Assembly (NCBI GenBank): GCA_936450465.1 | Contig: OW388290.1 | Location: 22,991,457 to 23,055,456, forward strand | From: Gibbula magus | Lineage: Eukaryota; Mollusca; Gastropoda; Trochida; Trochidae | Reading direction: 5' to 3' | DNA: 64,000 nt | Shown: piece by piece, positions 22,401-33,801 of the stretch | How the letters are laid out: each line of letters begins with the position of its first letter | How positions within the stretch are numbered: the first letter of the stretch is position 1 | Position numbers and translations under genes: made by a program | Notes under the pieces: model-generated | The model's input: only the letters and a program-made list of their open reading frames with translations | What the model was told of the DNA's origin: nothing | Database searches by the model: none

Positions 22401-25400
22401 CACACCGTCTCGGAAACAGTTATAGCAACGTTACACAGTAGTGTTTACATAAATATGATGGTAACTATGGCAATCAGAAGTGTCTTATCGGCATGAATCT
22501 CCGACCTCTGCCAGTACGAACCACAGGTCCATATAGCCCACCCACTGGTGTAAGCACTGTCCACACAGAAGTCCCACTGTCCGACTCGTAGCCTGGACTG
22601 ACCACTGTCCACCTTGGCACACCTCCGATGATTCACGCTCGCCCTCAAGCACCACCCTCTCGGAGATCCAGTCGTACAATTTCTTATAGACTGCCGAAGG
22701 TCATAATGACATCATGCCCCTCTACACCATACCGTGGAAGCTAAAATACAAATCGCTTGTATTTACTAATATGTCCATATTGTCTATACTAACGCCGATA
22801 CAGAACACCCTTCTTTGGTTGCCAGTTACTCTATCATTTACATCTCATTTGCATACATAAATAACCACACATTTATCCCTCAAATTGATACCACATGCAC
22901 TACAACAAATAAATAACATTAATGATAAATTATCAATTCATAAATGCTAATAATATAAATGCAGATATTAGGGACCATATAATCTACAATTTGATACAAC
23001 CAAGGGCATTTCTACAAATTATCAACACGCCATAAAACAATTATACATTGCCTCTAAAATGTCAAATAGTTTACACATTTCAACAGAAAGATCATACAAA
23101 GTGCAATACAATACACTTACACATTTCTGCAAAAACACCTCCAGTCAAACACGTCTGCACGTCACAACAAACGCTAGGTATCTGCTGTCACACAGACAGT
23201 CTCGCCTCAGCAACCGCACATGGAAATCATGCACATTATACACGATGCGTTCTGGCGACTGGTTCTCACACCGGAAACACTCAAATCAGATCTTGACACA
23301 AGTATCAATGGAATATCACTGACCCGTCAAATGTTATTGTCATGGCTAACATGTTTCGAAATTCTCCCTTCCTAAAGATCAAGGTCATGACGTTAAAAGT
23401 GTGTAACCTCATCTAAAATAATATTCATCACAATGGATACACATGTGAAGTATCAAAGGACTATGACTGACCAATACAAAATTATGCTTTTTAAGTTTTT
23501 TGAAAGGTCACAGGTTTCGAAATTATGACCTGATCTAAAAGTTCTTTTGACAACAGACACCAATGTCAAGTATCAATGGCATATTACGGAATGATCAAAA
23601 GATTAAGCCAAGGTTAAAGTTTTTGAAATAGTGTCCAAGGTAAAGGTCACCGGGTCAAACCGGTTGACCTCCTCTGAAAGATCTCATCACAATACATACA
23701 AAAAGTATCAGAGGCCTATCACTGACCAATCACAAGTTATATAGCCATGGTTAAGGTTAAGACAGACATATAAATGAAAACTAAAATAACACTGAATCTC
23801 CGATTCGAGAGTGTAAAAACATGTCCAGGAAAATATCTTAGTTGGAATCACTGTCATTTAGGCATTGACATGACACATCCATGGATGAAGTTACATACAC
23901 TAAAATAACACCAAATCGTTTATTTCCTAATTCAACAATTAAATTAATGCATTTAAACATGACTTCGCAACAAATAGGACATAAAGTTTATTAAATAATT
24001 CTGCAAAACTTTTGAGATATTCAGCTGGAATCGAACCCTAGATGAAAAATTTGAAGTCCAGCATCTAATGCACTGGGCTACGACAGATCACAATTTGACA
24101 GTCTTGAATTTAGTAACTTGAGCCTATGATATATGAAGATGTGGCATTAGTATTACAAATGAGCTGTATATGCTTAGAGCGTCGATATTGAAGTAATGAG
24201 CTTTCAGAATAACACTTGTTTACAGCGTCGAAGGCAAAACAATTACGACCATGATAACAAATGCACTTGAACATACACGAGAGACAAACAGAAACAATGA
24301 GTGGAAGCGTAGAATAGGGACCTATTATTGTTTAATGTAATGAGACTGTTCCTAACTAAAAGAAAACGATGACCAAGGGGCCGTAACGCGTATATAAGTC
24401 CTGCAGAGAAGAGAACAAAGATATTTAAAAATAAAAAGCAAATTGAGAAATAGAAACAATGAGCACTCGACTTGAGGTCAACAACCAATTTGACCCGGAA
24501 GTGGTTGAGGGAAATAAGGAAGGGAAAATGGAGACAGATGGTCCCCGGAATTATTGAGCGGTGGCAGTGAATAGGTGCCAAGAATAAAGTGTGTGTATAT
24601 TTGGGGCGGGTTTCTGTGTTTTCTGTGTGGTTTGAAGACCAACGTCTATATATAAGATGTATATGCGTTTACACTCGTAAGACACTTAGCTATTTTGCAG
24701 CAAAATGCTAAAGACATGTGGTGTTAACTTCTTGTAAAAACCGTTGACGCCACCTGACGGCCAAACGATAAGACTTACAACTTCCTTCCAATTGACTTAA
24801 ACTTCCGTCCTAATGAAATTAAACTGCTTACAAAATTTCAGACAATTCCGACAAATACTGCCAAAATAAATAGATAAAAACTGCTTTCAAAAAAAGGTGG
24901 TTTTTGCCTTATCTCCCCTTTGTTTGTTAACGACATTTTCCAAGAATTTTATGGGCACTATGTACCCTTTGAGCTACATAACATACTTAAATTTCATCAA
25001 AATCGGCCAGTAATTGCGACCTGTAGCTCTGGTAGAAAAAAACGTCAGATTAATAATAATAATAAAAACTTCAGCAATAACAATAAGGGCTTTTTTGAAG
25101 CCCTTAATAAAAGTTTTTATTATGCGTCCTAGAGCTTTGGGACCTATACTGTTGGAAAGATCACATAAGTGCAATTCAAAATCTGTTTTCAAAGTGACAT
25201 ATGTGGCATAACTGTGACCTGTAGAGGCCAAAGGTCACAACGGGTCAAATCTGAACTTTCGATTCCAGAGCTCTTAATATTCAACTTAGAGCGATGTTTG
25301 TAGTATCGTTTGAAAGAGAATTTTAAGACGAAGAAGATGACATTTTGATTTTTGAGTTTAATTAAAAAGAACAATTTATAATGATGTAAAATAATGAAAA

Positions 25401-28400
25401 TCTGATTAAAACAGTTTATTAGGTCAAGAGGGGTCACAACTGTTATAGCACGTCAAGCAAGCAAGAACAAACATGTCAAACATATTGAAGCAACTTAAAT
25501 GGTGTACATTGACAAAATGTGTTCATATAAAATTGTTTCTATTTTTAGAAATTTAAAGCAACCAAATCATTTGCATTTTGACCACTACTAACACATAATT
25601 ACATCACAATATCTTAAATGAACAGATAAATGCCAACTTCACAGTTTTATATTGTACAGTTATGTTTAAAACTGTATAACAGAGAAAAACGCGTCAAGAG
25701 TTATCTGCCCTTTATTAATGTTGCTATGACCTGGAGTTTTAAAATTTAAGTAGAGCAGTATGGACGCATTTTGATGACATGTAGAGGACAATTGTTCTAC
25801 TTGGAAGTGTTTAGATATGCGACAAATGCAGTTTTAATGCTTTAAAAGAAGGTTAATTTTGCATTGCAAATGGCCGCCAAATATAGATCTTACAGGTGAA
25901 ACAAACAGTGTGGTTTGAAGACCAACGTCTATAGATAAGATGTATATGCGTTTACACTCGTAAGACACTTAGCTATTTTGCAGCAAAATGCTAAAGACAT
26001 GTGGTGTTAACTTCTTGTAAAAACCGTTGACGCCACCTGACGGCCAAACGATAAGACTTACAACTTCCTTCCAATTGACTTAAACTTCCGTCCTAATGAA
26101 ATTAAACTGCTTACAAAATTTCAGACAATTCCGACAAATACTGCCAAAATAAATAGATAAAAACTGCTTTCAAAAAAAGGTGGTTTTTGCCTTATCTCCC
26201 CTTTGTTTGTTAACGACATTTTCCAAGAATTTTATGGGCACTATGTACCCTTTGAGCTACATAACATACTTAAATTTCATCAAAATCGGCCAGTAATTGC
26301 GACCTGTAGCTCTGGTAGAAAAAAACGTCAGATTAATAATAATAATAAAAACTTCAGCAATAACAATAAGGGCTTTTTTGAAGCCCTTAATAAAAGTTTT
26401 TATTATGCGTCCTAGAGCTTTGGGACCTATACTGTTGGAAAGATCACATAAGTGCGATTCAAAATCTGTTTTCAAAGTGACATATGTGGCATAACTGTGA
26501 CCTGTAGAGGCCAAAGGTCACAACGGGTCAAATCTGAACTTTCGATTCCAGAGCTCTTAATATTCAACTTAGAGCGATGTTTGTAGTATCGTTTGAAAGA
26601 GAATTTTAAGACGAAGAAGATGACATTTTGATTTTTGAGTTTAATTAAAAAGAACAATTTATAATGATGTAAAATAATGAAAATCTGATTAAAACAGTTT
26701 ATTAGGTCAAGAGGGGTCACAACTGTTATAGCACGTCGAGCAAGCAAGAACAAACATGTCAAACATATTGAAGCAACTTAAATGGTGTACATTGACAAAA
26801 TGTGTTCATATAAAATTGTTTCTATTTTTAGAAATTTAAAGCAACCAAATCATTTGCATTTTGACCACTACTAACACATAATTACATCACAATATCTTAA
26901 ATGAACAGATAAATGCCAACTTCACAGTTTTATATTGTACAGTTATGTTTAAAACTGTATAACAGAGAAAAACGCGTCAAGAGTTATCTGCCCTTTATTA
27001 ATGTTGCTATGACCTGGAGTTTTAAAATTTAAGTAGAGCAGTATGGACGCATTTTGATGACATGTAGAGGACAATTGTTCTACTTGGAAGTGTTTAGATA
27101 TGCGACAAATGCAGTTTTAATGCTTTAAAAGAAGGTTAATTTTGCATTGCAAATGGCCGCCAAATATAGATCTTACAGGTGAAACAAACAGTGTGGTTTG
27201 AAGACCAACGTCTATAGATAAGATGTATATGCGTTTACACTCGTAAGACACTTAGCTATTTTGCAGCAAAATGCTAAAGACATGTGGTGTTAACTTCTTG
27301 TAAAAACCGTTGACGCCACCTGACGGCCAAACGATAAGACTTACAACTTCCTTCCAATTGACTTAAACTTCCGTCCTAATGAAATTAAACTGCTTACAAA
27401 ATTTCAGACAATTCCGACAAATACTGCCAAAATAAATAGATAAAAACTGCTTTCAAAAAAAGGTGGTTTTTGCCTTATCTCCCCTTTGTTTGTTAACGAC
27501 ATTTTCCAAGAATTTTATGGGCACTATGTACCCTTTGAGCTACATAACATACTTAAATTTCATCAAAATCGGCCAGTAATTGCGACCTGTAGCTCTGGTA
27601 GAAAAAAACGTCAGATTAATAATAATAATAAAAACTTCAGCAATAACAATAAGGGCTTTTTTTAAGCCCTTAATTAGGCACTCCATGAATCGAATGCAAC
27701 CAAGAACGGAAGCGTAGCTGTACGGTCAGTGGAAATCTCAAAGCGTACGGTATTAGAAGACTGTACGCTATTTGCCGTCCTGACTCTATCTGTATCTGCA
27801 GCCCTACTAAATACGGTACTCTGATTCCCTGAGCTCAAGAACTGTTGTTTTGCTATAGGCTAACCAACCAATGAAAGAACTTGGCAATATTTGCAGTACT
27901 CGGATAAGAGGACTGATGTGATCATGCTATACGCAATGGGTAACCAGTCTACTAACAAACAACAGTAATTGGGCTCATGGAATCAGGGTATTGTAGTAGT
28001 TTAGCTGATACAAAAACACTAGTGGAGCAGGATGATTTTGTGAGTGTGATATTGGTATATTAAATTGTACAGTTCACGTCATATTATTAACAAACACAGC
28101 ATTACAAAGAGGCCTACCTTCAATCCCATTGGATAGTGGAGATAATTTTCGCTGTGTTGTGGTCGTTTACCATGTACCATAAATGGTCTAACAATACACA
28201 CATCTTATCGATTGGAATTGTTTGTAACTATTTTAGTAACCTTTGTGTTTTTCCTTAACTAATCTGACCACCTGAAACATCAAAGAACATGCCATATTGT
28301 TAATTCCAGGTATATGCATTGGCTAATCAGATTCCTTATGCCAGCATGAAATCGATGACATGTATATTTGACATATGTGAAACCAATGTTTTATAGGACA

Positions 28401-29883
28401 TTGATGAGACTCTGGCTGAAAGACTCTGGGGACTGACGGAGATGTTTCCTGAACCAGTGCGTGCTGTTGGAGGCTTTGTGGGCAGTTTAACGTACAGGGG
28501 TTTGAAGGGAGGCCTCAGTTTTGGGAAGAGTGCGCTGTGGATAGCGACCACCTCAGCTGCAATTATGGTGCTACCGGTCGTGTTCGAAACAGAGCGGGCA
28601 CAGCAACATGAACAGGAACTCAAACAGCAACGACAGGTTCGTCAACGGCTCTCTTCAATTTGCATAATAGGGGAAGGATGCTCACGCTGTAGCATCACGT
28701 GACTAATCTGTACGCCTAAAAAGTGTCTTGAGCGGAAGTTTCGTACAGTGTCTTGAGTTTTGGCAACATCATGAACAGTTATCTTGAAATTGCATAATAA
28801 GTTAGTGGTTGGCACGTTCCGCTTCGGATCCAGAGGTCGGGGTTTGAACTTTGTTTGCTGTAGAGAACTGTTCATGCAGTAAGGTTTTGGTGCGATGCTA
28901 CACTGATAAGAATTTCAGTGCAATACCACCCTTGGTTCCAGCCGATGCTTGCAGGTTTTACTGCAATACTTAGCCACTATCATAAGGTTTTCAGGAATGA
29001 ACAATATGTTTGCGTTTGGGCGTCTCCAACAACAGAATTCTGTGTACAAAAGACATGTCAGTCTTCACTGGCAGTACAGAGATTTTGTTAGAATATAAAC
29101 CAATCCTTCTGAGGATGTGCCAGGCCCTGCAATGTTTAGACCCTCAGTTTATCAAAATCCAACAACCCAGGCATTGTCGCTGGCCAATTTTACAACTATC
29201 CCCATTAGAAACGAACTGGTTAGCAATTGGCTTGCAGGCAGACAGCTATTTCAAATACTGTAAACCTTCCTGAAAATTTTTATTCTTCATTTGTACACTG
29301 CATTATGATATGTAGTTAAGTTAACTCTTTGACCTGGTAACTTAATAAATTTCAAAAACAGGTTCAGTAAAATAATACTTTTTCTGATTTGTTTTCAAAA
29401 AGTTCTATTCCATAGAAATGTGTTGGATTTTGACTTTGTTCAGAGATAGGTTTGTTTCAAGAGTACATCTCCAAAACCCTTCATCATATCTTCCTGAAAC
29501 TTTCAATGTGTATTGACCACTACCTGAAATGGTGCCTTCTACTATTTTTACAGATTTCTGAGAAAAAAAAGCTTTTTCTTTTCCATGGAAACGCTTTGGA
29601 TGGACCTATCCCTGAACAAACTCCTAAACCCTTCATCATACCTGAAACTTTGCATGTTTATTACCAACTAACTGAAGTAGTAGATATACATTTAACTGTC
29701 AAAGAGGTGTTTTAAAAATTATGTGGGATATGCCATCTTTTGATGAATCTTGTTGTCAATTTCTCACACTTGTGATTATGTCATGTTTTCCAGATTCTGT
29801 TGGGACCTAACGCTGCTGTATCTGGGGGTCAAGGGTTACTTCCTGGGTTACCACAGGGAATGGTCATGCCTCCTCAGAAATAG
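19340..29883 (+). CDS. TOMM22: Mitochondrial import receptor subunit TOM22
   Basis: Central receptor and organiser of the outer-membrane TOM complex, which accepts precursors from TOM20 and TOM70. Three exons, 19340-19414, 28397-28636 and 29794-29883, join in phase 0 to give 134 residues; human TOMM22 is 142. The N-terminus carries the acidic stretch DEDEDDEDIDE (19-29) expected for presequence binding. It is followed by LAERLWGLTEMFPE (31-44) and a single membrane anchor at about 70-88 (SALWIATTSAAIMVLPVVF) with the typical proline. The C-terminal intermembrane-space tail is QILLGPN...GMVMPPQK. Intron 1 is about 9 kb and carries many repeats; intron 2 is 1.16 kb and carries a SINE. All junctions are GT-AG. 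Confidence 0.95.
20649..21012. mobile_element. MITE flanked by TTAA with perfect inverted ends
   Basis: The ends read AGGGGCAGTAGCACGTTTTT in opposite orientation at the two sides, matching without mismatch for over 20 bp. TTAA borders both ends, consistent with a TTAA target-site duplication. The interior (about 310 bp) is AT-rich and non-coding. TTAA targets are typical of piggyBac-type elements, but the terminal bases do not prove that family. Confidence 0.85.
21741..23790 (+). repeat. Dispersed repeat with tandem internal units, interrupted
   Basis: The left part (from GCTGCAAGCAGCGTTTGGCG to about 22140) and the right part (about 23320-23790) share units containing AAGGTCAAGGTCATGA, TGACCTCATCTAAAA, AAGTATCA and CACTGACCAATCA. 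The middle block, about 22150-23320, lacks these units and reads as a later insertion of unknown identity. No protein was recognised in any frame. Confidence 0.6.
24022..24088 (-). repeat. tRNA-like SINE head, degenerate
   Basis: On the minus strand TAGCCCAGTGC resembles a polymerase III A box, and about 40 bp further GGTTCGATTCC is a good B box. The segment does not fold as a complete tRNA, so I take it as a SINE head or tRNA-derived remnant. Confidence 0.5.
24625..27672. repeat. Tandem array, 1283-bp unit, 2.4 copies
   Basis: Unit 1 is 24625-25907, unit 2 is 25908-27190, and the partial third starts at 27191 and stops at about 27672. Units 1 and 2 differ at only a handful of bases, so the duplication is recent. 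Each full unit contains a foldback (AAGGGCTTTTTTGAAGCCCTT inside a wider AAAACTT/AAGTTTT pair) at 25055-25125 and 26338-26408. The third copy is cut in the 3' arm of this foldback. Short open frames repeated in each unit show no family similarity. Confidence 0.95.
25055..25125. repeat. Nested inverted repeat in tandem unit 1
   Basis: The outer pair is ATAAAAACTT with AAGTTTTTAT and the inner pair AAGGGCTT with AAGCCCTT. The same structure recurs 1283 bp later. It marks the place where the third copy ends. Confidence 0.8.
28397..28636 (+). CDS. TOMM22: TOMM22 exon 2
   Basis: 80 codons after the acceptor TTTATAG, beginning DIDETLAERLWGL and ending KQQRQ before GTTCGT. It holds the membrane anchor. 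The reading frame runs past the donor for about 60 bp before a stop, which marks intron retention rather than coding. Confidence 0.95.
28637..29793. other. TOMM22 intron 2
   Basis: 1.16 kb intron containing a plus-strand SINE at about 28801-28995. The remainder has no recognised feature. Confidence 0.7.
28801..28995 (+). repeat. tRNA-derived SINE (same family as 59830-60146)
   Basis: It begins GTTAGTGGTTGGCACGTTCC, has a B-box-like GGGTTTGAACT, and continues CTGTAGAGAACTGTTC and TTTCAGTGCAATACCACCCT as in the minus-strand copies near 60000 and 63500. The tail is truncated. Confidence 0.75.
29794..29883 (+). CDS. TOMM22: TOMM22 exon 3
   Basis: 29 codons plus TAG after the acceptor TTTTCCAG. 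It encodes ILLGPNAAVSGGQGLLPGLP and ends PPQK, the conserved TOM22 C-terminus. Confidence 0.93.
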   Translation: MLLGPNAAVSGGQGLLPGLPQGMVMPPQK

Positions 29884-30114
29884 TGACCTCGCTGACTTGA
29901 TTGCATATGTCATATGTAGAGAAGGGTTTGTTATCACAGACTGGACTTTATAATCCTGGATTCAAGTTCTGATATTTCCAATACTTGATGACACGAAACT
30001 GCATTTGTAGAACAGATATATTTGTTACAATTAATGTGTGTTTCGATTTGTAAATGTTATTGTTTTATCATTTTGTGTTTCATGAGTGAATGAAATGTAT
30101 GGTAGAATGTGTGG

Positions 30115-30120
30115 AATAAA
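30115..30120 (+). terminator. TOMM22 polyadenylation signal
   Basis: AATAAA 230 bp after the TOMM22 stop codon, preceded by TG-rich and followed by AT-rich sequence. Confidence 0.6.
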
Positions 30121-30258
30121 ATAATATAAATCATTATCAGGTGTTTTGTCATGGTCAAGATATCAGATTCCTATGAGAGATTTACAGTGGACATTGCAAC
30201 AGCAATACTGATGCTGTAGTTTCCTAATAATTTCCTGAGGATACTTCTCATTGAAAGT

Positions 30259-30504
30259 ATGGAGCACAGTGGTGTAGTGGTCACGCCAACGGCCCGGGTT
30301 CGAATCCCGGTGGAGAAACCAAACATTTGTGACCTTGGTCTTATACCGTGTTGTGCCCCTGGGCAAGGCACTTCATCGACATTGCGCTCAGTCCACCCAC
30401 CTGTTTAAATGGGTAGCGGCACCGAAAGTACAATTCCTTCAGGGTAATAATTGTACCGGCATTGAGCAGTGCTTGCACTGGATATTAGGCATTAAAATGT
30501 ATAT
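30259..30504 (+). repeat. tRNA-derived SINE, second family
   Basis: The head GTGGTGTAGTGGTCACGCC (A box) and GGGTTCGAATCCC (B box) is followed by CCCTGGGCAAGGCACTTCAT and CAGTCCACCCACCTGTTTAA. That conserved body block recurs in several animal SINE families. The tail ends near GCACTGGATATTAGGC. It abuts the CCCCGC-ended repeat with no gap. Confidence 0.85.
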
Positions 30505-31251
30505 TATTATCCCCCGCCACGAAGTGGAAGGGGGATATAGGTTTGGGCTCCGTCCGTGCGTCCGTCCGCTATGAAGGGGACAGCTTTTCTAAGAAACTAT
30601 TTAAGATAGGACAACCAAATTTTGTGTGTGGCTTGTGGACATTAATACCTCAATGGAGTTCGAAAATAAGAACGATGTGATTATTTTTTTCCGGAGTTAT
30701 TGCCCTTGCTCCGTATTTTTAGACTCTCTTCATGGTGTCTCCAAAGGGGACAGCTTTTCTCAGAAACTGTTTAAGATAGGGTTTCCAAATTTGGTGTGTG
30801 GCTTGTGGACATAAATAACTTGATGGAGTTCGAAAATAAGAACTGTGTGATTATTTTTTCCGGAGTTATTGCCCTTGTTCCATATGTTTGGACTCTGTTC
30901 ATGCTATGTCTAAAGGAGACAGCTTTTCTCAGAGACTATTTAAGATAGGATTACCCAATTTGGTGTGTGGCTTGAGGGCATAAGTACCTTGATGGAGTTC
31001 GAAAATGAGAAGCATGTGATTATTTTTTCCGGAGTTATTCCCATTGTTCCGCTTTTTCGACTCTGTTTCAAATATCAAAGGATAAAGCTTTTCTCAGACA
31101 TTGTTTAACATCAAATCAGTTGTGTGGGTTGAGGATATCGTTACCTTAATGGAAAGAAAATGAGAAGCGCACAATTATTTCTTCTTGAATTATTGCCCTT
31201 GTTCTCATTTCTTGTGTCTGGCGGGGGATGTTGATGACTATGTCTTCTTGT
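30505..31251 (+). repeat. CCCCGC-ended dispersed repeat with ~170-bp internal units
   Basis: It opens ATTATCCCCCGCCACGAAGT, followed by CCGTCCGTGCGTCCGTCCG, and closes GGCGGGGGATGTTGATGACT and ATGTCTTCTTGTT. About four internal units start with GGGGACAGCTTTTCT (for example near 30577 and 30747) and contain TTTTTTCCGGAGTTATTGCC. It is non-coding. Confidence 0.85.
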
Positions 31252-31293
31252 TATTATTAAAGTAGAGCCATTGGCTCTGTAACCCAGCCCATC

Positions 31294-32462
31294 AAGCTAT
31301 TATCCCCCACCACAAAGTGAAAGGGGAATCAAAGGTTTGAGCTCTTAGCATCCGTCCATCCGAGACAAAGGGGACAGCTTTTCTCAGAAACCATTAAAAG
31401 GATCATCAAATTTGGTGCAAAACCTAAGGACGTAAATACCTTGATGGGAGTTCAAAAATGAGAAGTGAATGAGAAGATTATTTTTTACTGTTAACTCCAA
31501 CATTTTCCAAAGGAGACAGCTTTTCTCAGCAATCATTTAAGATAAGATAGCCAAAATTGGTGTGGAACTTGTGGATGTAAATACCTTGATGGAGTTCACA
31601 AATGAGAAGCAATCAATTATTTTTATCCCCCGCCGCGCGATAGCGCGAAGCGGGGGATATTGTATTCAGCTGCGTCCGTCCGTACGAAATGGAATAACTC
31701 AAATACTATTCACTAGATTCTTTTCATATTTTGCATATGGGTTCATCATGGGAAGAGTAATGTTCATACAGAGGTTTGTGACCTTGACCTTCATTTCAAG
31801 GTCACAACGAGACTTTGCCATTTTATCCTTGTCAGCAGGATATCTCAAGAACAATTCGCTGGATTCTCTTCATATTTTAAACATAGCTTCTCCAAGGAAA
31901 GACAAAGGGCTGATTAGATTTTGGTGACCTTGACATTATTTTCAAGGTCACAGTGGAACTTTGAATTTTTCGACATGTTGATGTACATGTAAAGCTTGTC
32001 AGCGGGATATCTCAAGAACCATTCACAGGAATTCCATCATATCTTACACAAAGCCCCTCCTTGGGAAGACGACGGGCTGATTAGATTTTGGTGACCTTGA
32101 CATTATTCTCAAGGTCACAGTGGAACTTTGAATTTTTTTACATGCTAATGTACATGTAATTCTTGTCAGCGGGATATCTCAAGAACCATTCACAGGAATT
32201 CCATCATATCTTACACAAATCACCTCCTAGGGAAGGCAAAGGGCTGATTAGATTTTGGTGACCTTGACATTATTCTCAAGGTCACGGTGGAGCTTTGACT
32301 TTTCCGACATGTTTGACAGTCGATTTTGCTGATTTTGACATTATTTTTCAATTTTGAAGTATTAATTTGCGGCGGGGGATCATGTCACCTTAGTGACAAC
32401 CACTTGTTAAAAGTTTAAATGAGAACCGAAATGGTTGGGGATGTTTATGACCATGTCTTCTT
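31294..32462 (+). repeat. Second CCCCGC-ended repeat, split by a nested element
   Basis: It starts TATTATCCCCCACCACAAAG and ends GGTTGGGGATGTTTATGACC with ATGTCTTCTTGTTT, the family's usual right end. The interior between 31624 and 32408 is a different element, so this copy was the insertion target. Confidence 0.8.
31624..32408 (+). repeat. Nested element with inverted GCGGGGGAT ends and ~167-bp tandem units
   Basis: It opens ATCCCCCGCCGCGCGATAGC and closes GCGGCGGGGGATCATGTCAC, then TTAGTGACAACCACTTGTT. Internally TTGTCAGCGGGATATCTCAA and GATTAGATTTTGGTGACCTT recur about every 167 bp, in three to four units. Each unit has TGACCTTGA and TCAAGGTCA facing each other across about 8 bp. No protein is encoded. 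Confidence 0.85.
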
Positions 32463-33605
32463 GTTTAATGCTGAAGCAATTGGAAATCTAGATGACTCAA
32501 GATATGTCTACACGATTTCAGAAGTCTGTGTTTAAATTGAATTTTACAAATTAGCTTTTAAGAGAGTTCTTAATCTATCAGGATAGTCTTTGTGGGAAGA
32601 AAATTAGAGGGGACATTCCTGTTTACACATATTTAATAGATGATTATAACACAATTAAGTTGAAACACATACTGAATATAATATTTTGTAACTTTATATT
32701 ATAATTTGGTAAATACGAGTCCATGTTAAATAATTAAAACAATGAAAAGTAAAGCCACAAGAGTTGAAAGCTTTGCTGTAGTCAAACATGAGATATTGAT
32801 CTGTTCGTCACGTTCCTTTTCCGCTCATAACTATGACACTGATTGTTCAAATTGCTCACGTTACAATTATGGTTATCCACAGACAAAAAGATGGGTAGAG
32901 GAATGAGTGATCTCCGTGTGGATCAGGTCTCCTCAGTCTGATTAAAATCAACCCTATTCTGAGGAATAAAATCTGCAAAATAGTTCATATCGGGATACAA
33001 ACTAGTTCTATTACATTCTTCGCCACAAGGTCTGAGGGGACACCGTAAAGCCACTTGTCCCTACCAGTTAAGGAGACAGCTGTTAGGTATTATCTGCCCA
33101 AAGCTTCTTGCACCGAAAGCTTTTATTGGAGGTCTTGTGATTGGTTAACTGAAGTATGTCATACGATATAAGTTTGTATCCCAATAAATGATCTATTTTG
33201 CAACTTTTATGCCTCAAATTTAATAAGATTTAGGTCTCCCTTTAAACTGTTTTATAGTCAGTTTTACCATTACCTGTCTGTTACCAGTATAACTTGAAGT
33301 TCTAAATGTAGGATTACCAAATCCTCGACTGAGCTATTCCGGCGGACAAGCAAGTCATAACTCGCACCAGTTACCATCTCAAGCTTATTAAAGTCTCAAT
33401 GCATTTTGTTAACTTTTCTTAGCTAGTGTAGCACCATAATAAGATCACAGAAAAGTTAACATAATGCAGCAAGGCTAATTAGTCATTAGAGACTGGGCAG
33501 TTGCAGGGAACCTCATATATTTGGTGTTATTTTTCAGAACATTGCCATTCAAGAGTCAATTTAATGATAAACATTTACCTCCACATTCGCAATAACGAGG
33601 TATTC

Positions 33606-33801
33606 ACCGTATATCCTCTAATAAGCACCCACAGGCTTATTAGAGACTTGGCGCTTTTTGGAGCTCTTATTCCTTTAAGAGAACATTGAAGTTAACTAAG
33701 AAAGCATTAATCTACTGGTTTAGACCCAGCGCTTATTTTCTCAACTACCCTTGACCCCCGGCGCTTATTGGAGACCTGGCGCTTATTAGAGGAAATACGG
33801 T
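33606..33801. mobile_element. 196-bp MITE
   Basis: The ends ACCGTATATCCTCTAATAAG and, reversed, ACCGTATTTCCTCTAATAAG differ at one of 20 bases. GGCGCTTATTGGAGACCTGG-like blocks recur inside. It is non-coding and related in its ends to the element at 5974-6370. Confidence 0.8.

Larger units (their letters stand above)
19415..28396. other. TOMM22 intron 1 (9 kb)
   Basis: The intron contains a TTAA-flanked MITE (20649-21012), an old repeat with AAGGTCAAGGTCA motifs split around a foreign block (21741-23790), a tRNA-like SINE fragment (24022-24088) and the 1283-bp tandem array (24625-27672). The sequence at 27673-28396 and 19415-20640 has no recognised feature. Confidence 0.7.

Noticed and set aside
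22445..22679. Overlapping minus-strand frames in a GC-richer patch
   Set aside because: No domain, no splice-consistent extension, and the patch lies within a probable insertion.
24920..26762. Open frames repeated in each 1283-bp unit (for example one starting MFVNDIFQEF)
   Set aside because: They are identical only because the DNA is duplicated; they are short, have no recognised domain and overlap on both strands.
30259..30330. Possible tRNA gene
   Set aside because: A and B boxes are present, but no acceptor stem closes and a SINE body follows directly. The same applies to 24022-24088, 60070-60146 and 63600-63690.
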